From Leptodactylus fallax (lineage: Eukaryota; Chordata; Amphibia; Anura; Leptodactylidae), in NCBI GenBank assembly GCA_947044405.1, contig CAMRHE010000457.1, positions 856,001 to 920,000 of the forward strand: a DNA stretch of 64,000 nucleotides, read 5' to 3'. The notes beneath the pieces are model-generated. The model ran no database searches, had not been told where the DNA came from, and saw only the letters and a program-made list of their open reading frames with translations. The position numbers were made by a program, and so were the translations under genes. Shown here one piece after another: positions 48,772 to 61,389 of the stretch (its first letter is position 1; every line of letters starts with the position of its first letter).

Positions 48772-50449
48772 CTTAATTCATTTATGGTATGAAGAACCGA
48801 GAACAGTCTCTCCATGCCCTCACTCTCCTTAAAGCATGAGTCAAGGCAACATCTCTTTGATGTCTCACAGCATTCCAGGATAAAGGCCAAGACTACGCAG
48901 TCCATGGGTGTAAGCTGAACATTAGAAAAGTCAAACTCTTTGTTGGCACCTATAGCTTTCCATACCAATTCTTCATTTCAGGACTCAAAGAGGCAATAAA
49001 ATCTATTGAGGCAATCTCGCTTGCCCTTGATATCAGTATTTGACAATTTTACATTATGGGCATAATCTTTGAGCCAGTCTATGACCTCCCTGGAAGCCTC
49101 ATTGGAGAATTCTCCTAGATTGTTTTTTAGGTAGGAATACGTAGTCTGATCTGAAAGTCCACAAAGAAAACAGAGATATAGATCACCCCAGATATTTTTG
49201 AAGGTTTCGATCTTTTTAAGAGTTTTCTTCAACTCTTTTTTTGAGTAGTCAAGATAATTAACCAGTGCGGCAAGAAACTCTTGAAGGATGTGGTGCAAGA
49301 ACGTAAAACTTTTCTCATTGGATTCAATCAGAAAACTTGAAAGAATCTTTGTGGACAGATCTAGGTTGAAATTTCTCAGATCTGCTTCTTCAAATACAAG
49401 AATTTGATTTAATACTCCATACTGTGCCATATGACCAGTGGATTTTAAGACATCCTGAACATTAAGCTTCTCCACACTATGGTTCTCCAGAATGTCGGCA
49501 ACAAAAATTACAAAGAGTTGAGTCACTGTTTTAGGTAATAAGGACAACTCCTGATCTTTTTTTTGGAAGCACCTAGACAATACTGTACATATGATCCAGC
49601 AATATGATGGGATGTAGCAAAAGGTGTACAGTGGGCTATTCTCCTTGACAAACTTAAAAGCCTTGTCGGACTTTTCCTTATTCCCAAAATATTGTTCAAA
49701 GTACTGTTGCCGATCCCTAGAAGAGAATCCCATGATCTCAGCACATCGGTGGAAGTTGTCGGTGTCTATTGAAGAAATTTTTGCTGGTCTACTTGTCAGT
49801 AAAACAGAACAGCCTTTCAACAGAGTCTGCTTTACCAAACTCACAACTATTGTCCCAAGATTTTCCACCTGCTTTACGTTGGTGCACGTTTTGCCCAGCT
49901 TGAAATCCATTTGGTGAATACTTTCATCTAAACCATCAAATATGAAGAGCAGTCGCTCAGGATGTTTAAAGATGTTATCAAGCTTACAATACAGATAGTG
50001 GTACTGTCGAAGGATCACATTCTCCAAACTAACCTTGCCAGGACTGTTGAGATCTCGAAATCCGAAGAAGAAAACAAAGGAAAATCTTTGATAGAGTTTC
50101 CCCTTCACCCATTCGTACATGAACTTCTGCATCAATGTGGTCTTCCCTATTCCTGGTACTCCACTTATCAAGATGATATTTGGGTCTCTTTTAGTTTGTT
50201 GGCACCAGCGGAAGATCCTTTTTATTAGGAGACGTTCTTGGCTCCTTTGTGTTTCTTGCAAGTAATCTTCATGTTTTACTCCCATCTCTATCAGTTCACG
50301 CAGCGATCGTTGTCTGAAGGAACTTGTGGACACAACAATAAGATCCACAAAGTATTCAGAGATTGAAAAACCTCGAGGCTCCAGAGTGGTTTGAGGTGGT
50401 TTGAATTCTATTAAAGTCTGAGTTTTCTTCAGAAGATTTTGCTTGTGAT
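48772..50449 (-). CDS. NLR exon 4: NACHT ATPase and linker, interrupted by TGA
   Basis: Acceptor GTTACAG above 50449 and donor GTAAGA below 48772 give a 1678-nt exon. It contains the N-terminal linker with HKQNLLKKTQTLIEF, Walker A GVPGIGKTTL, Walker B LLFIFDGLDE, the sensor region LLTSRPAK, and the FLHHILQEFLAA motif of NACHT winged-helix regions. After YCLFES comes TGA (48978-48980). The same frame then resumes as NEELVWKAIGANKEFDF and NVQLTPMDCVVLAFIL, a standard NLR linker to the LRRs. Open frame on both sides shows a single nonsense change in an otherwise conserved exon. Confidence 0.88.
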
Positions 50450-53045
50450 CTGTAACATATGGATCATGGAGTAAGTAAGTAAAAGCATAGCTAAACCAAT
50501 ACTACTGTAGATTTAACACGGTACATATGGTTTTGTCAAGTAATGGTACTTTATTATGAACTGAAACACCAAAGAAAATTTACCACCTTAAATGTGCCAG
50601 TATTTTGGTGAAATTTGCACCAATAACCTGGAGTACATGTCTTACTATAAGGGACAGCAGGTTGTGGGCCCACTCTGTCACCAAACCAGTTTGGATTTGG
50701 ACCACTCCTAAGGGCATTGTCCAAGTGACCCTCCTGGTATTCCCTCTTTAACCCCGGTACACAAATATGGACTTTACTGCCTCTCAAATTGGTCCTGGTG
50801 ACAGCTGACTAGGCAGGTCAGGAACAAAGGTGAAGCACATCACAGAATCAGGCAAACACATAATGTGTATTCAGACTAAAGTCAGAGCAGATAGCATACA
50901 TGTATACATATGTGTTGGGTACTCGTAACAGAGGTGCTAAGTCAGGAACAGGCGAGAACAGATAACAGAGGCCAAATCTGGATATCAGGACAGGTATCCG
51001 AGGTACAAACTCAACACATATATACATAAAAGAAGCAAGTGATCCAAAACCATAGCAGGAACAATGGATCCAAGGAAATAGACATTAACTTCAGGGTAAG
51101 GGATACAAGGTTTAAGGAACAGGCCAAAATACAGACCTCAGGACAGGATATGTGATTGAGAGTAAGAACAAGATACATAGCTGAAAATAATGGGGTGGAA
51201 TACAGGTCCAAGTCCACAGCTCATGGTGAATAGTGCTCCATCCCCAGGTATAGTGGGTGGGTGCGTAGTTGGGTGGGGAGAGGGTTGGGATACAGGGGTT
51301 GCATTATACTAAACATATATGGGAGAAGACAGTGTATTCTTTGTAAGCTAAATGCTCTGAAGGGATTATTTAATGTTAGAAAGAAGGATCTTCTCTTTTT
51401 CCAAAAACAGTACCAATATAATACATGGATAGATCAGTTATGGAAACTCAACCCCATTCCAGTCAAGGTAGTTACCTTGCATTTCTTGATTCATATGATG
51501 TCCATCTTTGTCTATCGAGATCTGTTGCATCAGAATGTGATCTAAACAACAAAAAGGAATAGTTGTATGTATAGTGAATATTTAGATTTTATTTCCATTT
51601 TCACATCCATGATAATATTCATCATCGGTTTGTTGGGATCAGGTGATATAATTCTGGCACATTCAATAGCGCTACCTGCTATTATTTTGGATTTTATTTG
51701 AACTCAAATGGGTTTTCGAAGAGTTAAATCTGATTGGTGGGAGCCAGGAGCCCAGTAATACCCTAGAATACCACAGATGAATTGCTTGGGTGAGCTATGT
51801 GGCCTCTACACCTATGTCTAGTATTTCCGCTCATATATCCTGTTTTGAATGGACCTGGGATCTAAGCAACCACATGAGGAATGAATGTGATGTCACTGGT
51901 CTGTGAAGCTCTGCTGCTACTTCAAGGAGCTGATCTGTGAGGGTCTTGGGTGTTGGACACCCCTACCCTGAGATTTCTCAGAAAACCACTTTAAATTCCA
52001 GGGAAGCCCTCATTTCAGGGTTGTGGTCATAATCTCATTGGTTGCTCCACTAGAAGGTCTGCTCCATAAGATAATTGGTGCTAAATTCTGTGTTATTTAA
52101 TACTTAATATGTCTTTAACCACCATTTTTTTCCTGGTTCATGTCTAGATTCACTTTCAGTTTTTTGCTACATGCGGTTTTGCAGGCTATAATTTTTTTTC
52201 CTTTGAGTGAATTTTTTTTTCCTTTGCTTTTTTGGTGATACATAAGGCTTTCTATATAAGTGGAATATGTAGGATAATAACTAGAGATGAGCAAACCGAT
52301 TTGGTTAGAAACGGATTCAGCCCAAATTTTAGTCATGGGTTTGTCAACCATGAAACATTATTATACTCTGAGATCTTTTCAGACACTAGAGTATAATAAG
52401 TGGAGGTCCAGGGGAGGTTAGTAAAAATTACAAATACTTATACTCACCTCGCCTGGGCATCCAATGGTATCCGACATCCTCTTCAGGCCTCTTCTGGACT
52501 CTGGCTGACGTTAGCGTAAGAGGTCACCGGGTTCCACGAGGATACCCATGATAGGTGAGGCAAGGTGAGTATAACCGTTTGTTATCTTTGCTCACCCCCT
52601 CTGAACCTCCATTTATGTGGTCTAATACTCATATTTCTGGTTTGTGTCGAACAAGTTTGGACCGAAAATTTCAGGAATATTCATTGAAATGAATCTCATG
52701 AGGTTCTCCTATCTCTACTAATGACACCAGGAACCAGGAATTTATAGACAGCAGAGAACACAGTAACTATAGGGGGCGAGAGGGCCCAAAAGCCTCTCTA
52801 TAATATAAAACAACACTACTAATAGAGATAGCTCATGGTAAGAGAGCCCCATTATATGTTTTGCGCTGGGGCCCAGGAGCTTCAAGGTACTCTTCTGGAA
52901 CCAAATGCCAATATATTTTGGAGAAAGATAGCTATATATTAATATCAATACCACATACGTTCCCCAGGGCTGAGAACTATAGAAGAACATTCTGTAGGTC
53001 ACAGAGACTTATCTCAATGTAGTGCTAAGGCCATTTTATTCTTAC
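50450..53045. other. NLR intron between CARD-like and NACHT exons
   Basis: Mostly unassigned; a hairpin-family copy lies at about 52290-52720 (ATACTCTGAGATC and GAGTATAATAAG). Confidence 0.45.
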
Positions 53046-53223
53046 CTCTCTCAGAGAGCTCATTCAAGACCCCAAGTAAATTTGGATGTGGGTAATCCTT
53101 CTTTACAATACAGAGGCTTTCCCAGAATCCGATGACATCTTCTCTCCTTAACTTAAGAACATCTTTTACCAACGTCTCGGCAAACACAGCGTCTCCAAGA
53201 TCTTTCTTCATTACACAAAATGA
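53046..53223 (-). CDS. NLR exon 3, second half of CARD-like domain
   Basis: Acceptor TTTGCAG, donor GTAAGA, 178 nt, phase 0 start and phase 1 end. The protein contains FAETLVKDVLKLRREDVIGF followed by WESLC and YPHPNLLGVLNEL. The pattern LLD-helix, FW-x-L and P-x-L near the end is typical of CARD domains in NLR proteins. Confidence 0.7.
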
Positions 53224-53335
53224 CTGCAAACACAAAAATGAAATGTGACATGAAATGACTATTGGATTGAATTTACCGGATGTCTCATTGAGATTACAAG
53301 GTCTGAAATGACAATAGACTCATGAGAGGAATTTA

Positions 53336-53711
53336 TTAAAAGGGTTGTGCCTTTATATCCCCTAGCCACAGGACAGGAGACAAGTTTCCAATCTTTAGAG
53401 GCCTGATCACCGAGTCTCCCAGTGCTCAGTAGGATGTGGGACCAAAAGTCCTCCTAAAGCCTCCTCACGAATGGAGTGCCAGTGCACTTGTGTAACCGGT
53501 GTTTCATTCACTACTATTGAGCTGCCAACTGTAATCTCTGGCAGCCCCATAAAAATGAATAGTGCTACATTCAAGGTGGCTTTAGGGGGGCTTTTGGTCC
53601 CCCATTCTACTGATCACTGGGAGACCTGGCAATCAAGCTTTCAGTGATCGGAAATTTATCCCCTGTCCTGTGGATAGGGGATAAGTGTCCACAATGGCAC
53701 AACCCCTTTAA
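53336..53711. mobile_element. TTAA-flanked palindromic MITE (376 bp)
   Basis: Ends TTAAAAGGGTTGTGCC and GGCACAACCCC then TTTAA. An internal inverted pair, CCACAGGACAGG and CCTGTCCTGTGG, extends the symmetry so that much of the element could fold back. It lies in an NLR intron. Confidence 0.8.
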
Positions 53712-54269
53712 GACTGGTGTTCTGTTCAGGAGAGGTTGCGTTCTCTTAATAACTATGGTGCACTCCGGTTTGCCAGAATGGACTTCTGTCACCAACCGCG
53801 ACTGTTGACCCTTCAGATGCCTTAGTCAATTGCACCTGAGGTACCTACGTATTGCTATAGGCACCATGTAATATAACTGAATGGAATGTACAATATACTG
53901 AAATTTATTATATATTCTATACTGGACCAAACAAACTGGACGGCCAAACCTCATGACTATTCATCGAGATGAACCTGTTGAGGTTCACCCATCTCTATTC
54001 ATTACACCTGCAGAAGTCAGATATTCATGTAGGTGAAGACAATGATCATATTGTCATTCTACCATAGTCAATGATCATATATTCATTCTACCATTTTCTA
54101 TTTGGACGTTCAATATGGACTCCCTCGATATCCTGGGGTAAGAGTTATGCCAAGTTCAACTCTATAATCTGAGGGACTAGCAGTGTTTTCAAAGTCACTG
54201 GACCCCAATGGACATGTGTATTGAGATTCTTGTTTGCTATACAATGTACATTCTCTTGTGAGCACTTAC

Positions 54270-54433
54270 CTCTATGTTAAGTCTAGTACGTGACTGCAGC
54301 TCACTTAGGAGGCTATGAGTGTCCAAGCATTTGATAATATAGATTACATCATCCATAAAATATTCATATAGTGTCTTCAGTTTGTGCATTTCCCACCCAG
54401 ATAACTGATGACACAACTTCTTGACATCATCAT
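54270..54433 (-). CDS. NLR exon 2, first half of CARD-like domain
   Basis: Acceptor CTCACGCAG, donor GTAAGT, 164 nt; starts in phase 1 and ends in phase 0. It encodes helices around VKKLCHQLSGWEMHKL, YFMDDVIYIIKCLDTHSLLS and LQSRTRLNIE. With the next exon this makes a death-fold domain of about 110 residues. Confidence 0.65.
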
Positions 54434-56868
54434 CTGCGTGAGACAATAAAGGATATCACCGTAAGTTATTGTGTTTATGAGTAAATTTATGAGTAAATTT
54501 TTGGTGGGCCCAAGGAACCTTAGCCTGACACTGGTGAACTATGGTGACTGGTGACCTTTGACAAGGTGGTAAGGTTCTGATATATGAAGTTATGGACACA
54601 CAGAAGACCCTCAGCTGAAGTCTAACAAAGTTTGATGACACTCCATGTACTCCATGTCCAAGTGATTATTTTGCAGTTATAAGGGGGTATAAAATCTTTT
54701 AAAAGTCATGAAGCTTCAAGCTTACGCATCTAATTTCATAATACTTTCATCTCTTTCCACACATCTCTTTCCATACGTCTCTTTCCACTGGCATCTCTAG
54801 TTTGCCCTCCATGCATCTCCTCCTCGAGGTGGGCATTTCTTCTTACTCTTCCTGCTTCTTAATGGACCAATGTGCACCAAGTATTCTATCCCTATCCAAT
54901 CCCCAGTGCCCCAGAGTTATTTAAGGCACAATTCCTAAGAGATCTAGTACCCTACAAGGGTATTGTTCTCTTCTGATCTGTTGCCTGTTCCCTGACCTCT
55001 GCTTGTTTACCAGTCTTTGGACTTGTCCACTGACCTCTGCCTGTTCCATTGGTGTCACATACTCTCTTTATCAATCAAGAAACAGCTTTCACTTAACTGA
55101 GACTAGTCTTGAGATAGCAACCTCATGGTTCCCCACATAGAAAACCAGATCCTCATAAAAGGGTGGAAGGGTGAAAAACAGGGGACCCCTTACACAAAGG
55201 CCTTTCGAGTAGGTCCACACCCACATACCGTTATATCCGGAGATTTTCTATTTGACTCTGGAAGATGAAGTTCTCCAAATAACTAATCTAAACACAAAAC
55301 CAACATTGTTCTGGGTTCCATCTTAGTACTCAATTGTAACCCCATAATGTTCATATTTAAACTACTGAAATCAAGTCTTCACACTCGAGGACATCTTTTG
55401 AATTCCCTCCTAATGTATGACATACTGTAAACTTTGATGTGCAAACCTTAGCAGTCTAACATTGAGGTCAATAGATATAATGACATAGTGTCATACATAC
55501 TTACCATGGGCATCTTCACAGCAGGACTGTTCTATCTTCTGTTTTCACAAAGATGCCACCTAAGATGGGCAATACAGAAGAAATGCACACCAGATGAAAT
55601 CAAGATGATATACTTTACCTATATTACACTTAGAGTTAAAAATCATTAATTTTGGACCTAGTTATTTGCAGGAGAGTGGAGATATGAGAGGTCTGAGGGT
55701 TCTGTGTATTAATTTAGATAACCAGAATCGTAGATGTATGGTGGAGAAGGGCTCTTCCATGTTGGACGTGGTTGATCCATGTCTATCAGCAGACTGTGGG
55801 TTCCTCTTTCTAATGGCCACTAAACGCTTATGATGATGGATCTGCTGGTTAAAAATAAGAATAAAATGTATCTTATTATCAGAAAACTTCAAGCTACAGG
55901 AAGCGTTTTTAAGAATGAGTTAACATGATGAGGATAGAGCTTCCTTTGATATCACTTCCAGAAACACCTCTACGCCTTCCTTTTACTTCAATATTCAGAA
56001 GGGGTGCCTGGCATTCCAAAACTTTGCTGACTGTATGGTGAGGTCTTCAGCAGCTTCGCAGACATTCATCTTTCCAAAACTGTGAAGTTATAAATGAAGA
56101 GCTAGTTACATAACCAACCAAAAATTCTCAATTGTTTTACATAGAATAATAGCCTAGACCATTGGTTCTTCCTCTTCTTCAACATCTTCGAGTTACCCAT
56201 GGTTGTCCCCAATTTATTTCATGTTCTTCTTTGCTCCCGAGGGTTTTATATGACCCTTAACCCTAGGTCACATTTTTTTATACTATGGAGTTAGTTAAAA
56301 GAAATGTTTTAGTTAATAAAAATAGAAATAATAACAACAAGAAAAACTCATAAAGTACAAAGATCTTGAGATTGAAAAAGTAGAATATGGAGGACCAAAG
56401 CCAGATTTGTGCCTGTGGTGGCCAGATCTCTAGGTGCCACCAAAAAAGGATAAAAACATTTTTTCAAGATCTTCCAGACCATCATAATGCTAGAGAGGTA
56501 CTGAAGATAGCATTTATGGGCACCATACACATCCTTACATTTCCTAAACCAGCCTAGGGGTCCAACTGGGGCGCTGGCCTCTTCATAAATCAGATGCACT
56601 TCTGGATGCCAGAAAAAAAATAGGAACTAGTGTAGATTTCTGATATAACTAATGGCAGCTTCCTTGCATGAGTTATATTAAATTTGTCAGGACCATGCCT
56701 CAGCCTACCTTGCTACCCTAAATGACAGTAAATAAAGCCCCCATTCACTGACTGCAAGCTGAAATCTTTGCTGACATAAAGTATATTAGAAAATTGCAGA
56801 ACTTTTCATTATACAATGATGTTAAGAACATTCATAGTGAGTAAATATAACAAGCTGTAGGCACCTAC
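54434..56868. other. NLR intron 1
   Basis: No recognised gene. A small frame near 56065 (minus) lacks support. A possible alternative first-exon donor lies at about 55506. Confidence 0.4.
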
Positions 56869-56884
56869 CGTTATGGGGAGCCAT
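56869..56884 (-). CDS. NLR candidate first coding exon
   Basis: ATG in a favourable context (AGCATGG) gives MAPHN plus one base, then donor GTAGGT. The phase-1 end matches the phase of the exon at 54433, completing an Asp codon. A rival donor lies at about 55506 (ATGCCCATG then GTAAG), but it ends in phase 0 and would not join. A short exon chosen mainly on phase is uncertain. Confidence 0.4.
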
Positions 56885-57255
56885 GCTGCGTGGTGACATC
56901 TAAAAATCATGATTTTCTGTAGATATAACTGAGTTGGAATCTTCTGTATCTGCTGGGAGTTTTTTGGATTGATTTTAGAAGTAAACAGGAAACTTGATGG
57001 GAAGGGCTGGAAACCTGATATTCCGGTTGGAGCAGCTGGCAAGAAAAGTGGATGAAAAACAAGATCTAATGTATGTGAATCTAGAATCAAGAGGGAGGTA
57101 GAGAGTTAACTGCTATTCACTATTTTCTTACCCAATATTGTACCCACCTTTTATTTGGATTTAGAAATGGTCATAAATCCAAACCTAGCACAGTCTAGAC
57201 TATCTAGAATCATGAAATGGAACCACCAGCTGGCTGGTTTCTGATATACAGACTA

Positions 57256-58165
57256 CAGTCCCTGACAGAAGTTCTGTCGCTTATCCATGTTGTGGAATCA
57301 AAAGCTTATAACCTGACTTTAAATTCATCCATTAGTTTTAGAAATGACTCATATGAAAGCTGAAACCCTCCCAAATGATTTTTTGGTTAAGAAAATAAAT
57401 TGGCTTCACTGCTGAAATATTCATCATTTAATGAACACAGAAAGGTCAGATTTTGGCAAGACAAAAGTTTTGTTGCCTTGTCATATAAAGACCCCAATCC
57501 TAGTTTAAAGCCTCACCTGTGCTCACTAATTGATCGGTTAATTAGTGGGTGTGTATAAAAAGAACTCCAGCACCCCAGACCTTCACTTGAACTGCAACTT
57601 CACCTCTGACAACATGCCAAAAATCAACCCTGCGACCAAAGCCTTGATTATCAAGAGGCTGAAGACCAGATCCACTGCGGAGGTGGCTGCACCTTTATTG
57701 TGTCTCTGCGTCAAGTACAAAGAATTAAAAAAAGATTTGAACAGACTGGAGATGTGTTTGACAAGCCCAGGTCCGGCAGACCCCGCAAGACAACTGCTCA
57801 GGAGGAACGTTTGTTGGTTAGAAAATCAAAAGCCAGCCCCTCTTCCACTGTAGCAGAGCTCCAACAGGCCTGGTCACCTCAAGTCCCTGTGTCAACTAGA
57901 ACAGTTTGTAGGATTCTGTCTCGAAATGGCCTCCATGGTCGAATCAGTGCCCAGAAGCCAGCACTATACAAAAGGCAATTAAAAAAACGTGTGGCATTTG
58001 CCAAGGCCCACAACCTGCTAAACGGATGGACGTTGGAAAAGAGGCAGAAGGAGGATTTCTCAGATGAATCTTCAGTTGAATTACACCACAGCCTGATTTA
58101 CAAGACTGATATTGTAATTTTGTATTATAGAGACACTGAATTTGACACACTGTCAGCATTCTAAA
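57256..58165 (+). mobile_element. Tc1-like relic with terminal sequence and partial transposase
   Basis: A TA at 57254 precedes CAGTCCCTGACAGAAGTTCT. From 57614 the transposase starts MPKINPATKALIIKRL, shifts frame near 57695, then continues with SLRQVQRIKKRFEQTG, SGRPRKTT and TRTVCRILSRNGLHGRISAQ (DNA-binding half). It jumps after DESS at about 58075 to tail sequence, so the catalytic half is deleted. Confidence 0.8.
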
Positions 58166-61100
58166 AAAATATGTGACCGCTGAGCTTTAATCACAGGTCT
58201 CAGCTGTTCCCCGGTGCAAGTGACGTCCCTCGGGAGGCTGGAAGAGGCTAGAAAACAGCTTTAGAGAGAACATCAGAGCCTTATAGAGGTGAGCCAAGGT
58301 AAGTGTTTCTTTTTTCCTCGCACCTCCCCTGGGCCACTGCTTATAATATTCTGGGGTCTACAAAGACCCCAAGATGTAATAATGACTAATTTCCTAGAAA
58401 TCTCAGGTTCAGCTGGGTATGAACAAGTTCGCTCATCTCTATTCCTATATAACTTGCTCTTCTGCAATACCTTGGATACCTGCAGCCTCTGGGTCTCCTG
58501 AAAGACCTCTGATACCTGTGTCCTACCCTGGATTCCTGTGTTAGACCTGGCTTCTGTTATCTGGATATTCTGTTATCTGTCTTGTAGCCATGCCTGTACT
58601 CATATTATGTCTGTCCTGGTTTCAGCCCTGGTCAGTTGCTACCAAACTGGAACCACCTTAGGAGGTAGTGACCTGTCAGACTCCCCGCCATGAAGACCAT
58701 ATCCCTGAGGTTAATGGGTGAAAAGTGGGAAGTCTGCTAGGACAATGCCCATAGAGGTGGCACTTAGGCAAAAAGGTTTAGTAGCACAGTGGGTCAATGA
58801 TCTGCTGCCCATCACATCTACAAACAAAAATTTCTACAAAAACATATTACCAAAAACACCATAATTCTAGCTTCCCATGGTACACAGGAGATATAACACT
58901 GACCTTGAAGAAGGAGTATCAGCAGAAGGGTCCTATAGCCGGCATCGCTGAGCAGTTCAGGTTCTGAATGTCTCTGCTCCTTGTAACTTCTCATTCATTT
59001 GTGAGAAATTTCCTTGACATCTGAAACTGTGGTTAAAAGTTCCTCTTCTCATTACACGTAAATTACACAAATGTGTTGCACCACCAAGATGTCTATGTTA
59101 TATAACAGTTAGTACATAGATACCAGAATTTCCTCTTCCCAGAGCAAGAGGAAAACAGAGAACACAGACATAATGTTCATGCAAAGTTCACTTAGATGTC
59201 AATGGAAAAAAAAAACTAGTGTTGCAACAGAACAGGCCAAAATACTCAAGATGACCACTGCTCCCCAGTAGACATATTCTGGAAATTTATATTATTAAGT
59301 TTTACATTGTTCTGGGGCCATATATAGTTATCACCAGGAGCTTGGGACCACCTTGGTCATAGCTGCCAGCTCACTCACCTCTCTGTATCCCGCTGGCCGA
59401 ACCCTACCTCATCAGCCTCTTTCCTCCTCCCCTCATTCAGTGCTCGAAGGGCGTGCATGCTGGTTCTCTTCACTTCTTCCAGATTCTCCTTCATTAGCCA
59501 AACCATGACTACCAGGATCTATATACACGTAAATCTCCCCCTACAGCCTATATCTTGCTAGTTCCTTTGAAGGTCTCCTGCTTCTGTGTTTGTTCACTTG
59601 GCTCCCCCATGTTTGACCCTTGGTCCTCTTTCTGACTCCATCTTGACTCTGATCCTGTTCCAGTAATCTCCTGTGTCTGAGCCTAGCTTGCCTCTGACAT
59701 CTGCACCTGTGCTTCCTGTTCACAACGCTAAATAAATTCTGCTAGCCCACAAACCCAGGCTGTATTTGGCTATCCTCTTGTCTGACCCCTGGTATTTTGC
59801 ACTGGTGTTTCTCTGCTACCACTCGTGCAGGGAATGGGCAGTGTATAGAAAAGGAAACTTAATGGCCATGTCTGCTGGAAAAGATACAGTAGGCTCATAG
59901 ATAGTTACAGATAGTTATCTTATCATTTGTGAAATATATATATGTATATAGACATGTCCAGCTATTGCTTTAATCCCTAAGTAGTTACACATGGAAATTC
60001 ACTTGAATTAGGCCCTAAATATTCTGTAATAACTCTCGCTAGGACAAAGCAATCTGAACAAAACAACATGCAGTGTGCTCCACAGTATATGGATAGCTTC
60101 AAACAAGTTGATGTTCTCCTATGCTGGAGCCTCTGCTTTCAACTTCCATAAGGATGGTGGTGTACAGTATTGAGCAGCACATTTTCATAGTGTAAAGTTG
60201 TAGGGTTAATTCTTTTAAGCGATCTCAGATGGGGATGTGACGTACCCTCAAGTGTTATTCACGAAATGGTACAGAAGCTGGAAACGACAGGATCATTGAT
60301 CCCTTCTCATGCTGGAGATCCGAAAAGGTTGCAGGACACAACTGATGACGTGCAACACCATTGTGTCACCGCCATTCAGGAGCTCGCACCCAGTTAGAAG
60401 CTCTATATACTAAGGAGCACATTGCTTGTTGGTTCGTTCAGATTGCCTTACCCCAGCAAGAGTTAGTACAAATTATTTGAGGCCTGTTTTAAGTGAATTC
60501 AGTGGCTAAGAGTATTGGGTAGCTGACCAATGTGTCAATGATCTATGGTCTATGTGTCGATGAGTCAACCAGGTTTGTTGTGAGATTTAAAAAAAAAATG
60601 GGATTTGACTGAACCTGAGATTTTTGGGGTTCACCACCCACAAATCATTCTTATACTTTGGAGTATCTTCAGATCCCAGAGTAGAATATTCGGAAGCACT
60701 GGGGAGGTGTGGGAGAATAATAAACAGCTTAAACTCCCCGTTCTTCACCTCTCCAGGGTTCCACTGCAGCAAAAGTTTTTTTCTTCATTGCCTTCTTCTA
60801 CCTTCCTGGGTAATGTCAGCAGTCCCAGGGGACAGCTGTGGCTTGTGATTGGGAATGAGCGAAGCGACTCATAACCAGATAAGTTCATTATGAGTTTTTC
60901 AAAAATTTCAGATTTGACCAAACTCAACATTTTTGAGGTTCACCTCACATGAATCGCTACTATACTCTGGAGTCTCTTCATAATAGAATAATCGGAGACT
61001 TAGAAGTAGTTCAAAAAGGTAAGAAACAGCTCATACTCACCTACCCTCACTTCTCTGGGACTCTTGTCTTCTTCCCTGACATCTTATGGCCTCATCGCAA

Positions 61101-61261
61101 ACAGATAACAGATCCCTCTGACACGCACCACAACTTTCCAGATTGTTTATTTTTTGACCGGTTGTAAATAACTTCTCTACTTAGATTGCATTTTTTTTTT
61201 TTTTTAAGGACTCTAAAATCCTTTGAAGGCCCATGTCTTTAGGGTATAAAAAATCTGTGAC
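58166..61261. other. Upstream of the NLR gene, repeat-rich
   Basis: Hairpin-family copies at about 58170-58450, 60580-60900 and 60890-61160. A minus-strand stretch near 58905-59000 ends in a good donor (CAAG then GTCAGT) and might be a non-coding first exon of the NLR gene; weakly supported. Confidence 0.35.
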
Positions 61262-61389
61262 TTTTCAGTTTCTTGTATAACACCATGTCTGATGAAGGGA
61301 GCTAGTACTTCCGAAAGCTTACTTATCAAATATACTCAGTTAGCCTCTACAAGGTATCGCCTGATTTCTTCACTCTTCCACTACTTTCT

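Larger units (their letters stand above)
44944..56884 (-). pseudogene. NOD-like receptor gene (CARD-like, NACHT, LRR) with in-frame TGA
   Basis: Seven exons on the minus strand: 56869-56884, 54270-54433, 53046-53223, 48772-50449, 47426-47512, 45703-45873, 44944-45115. Their phases fit throughout and the total is 2466 nt (822 codons). Product: a CARD-like alpha-helical domain (about residues 6-119), NACHT ATPase with Walker A at 216-223 and Walker B at 286-295, a winged-helix/linker region, and leucine-rich repeats. Such proteins are cytosolic sensors that oligomerise on ligand. An in-frame TGA at codon 610 (48978-48980) would leave NACHT without LRRs. The frame is otherwise open, so the lesion is recent, polymorphic or a sequencing error. 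The LRR exons match the 171-nt exon module of NLRP-type genes. It may belong to an expanded amphibian NLR family; no one-to-one name is offered. Confidence 0.75.

Noticed and set aside
49523..49917. Frames overlapping the NACHT exon in other phases
   Set aside because: Shadows of the NLR exon; the NACHT frame carries all conserved motifs.
55503..55560. Alternative NLR first exon (ATGCCCATG followed by GTAAG)
   Set aside because: It ends in phase 0, whereas the next exon needs phase 1; the exon at 56869-56884 fits.
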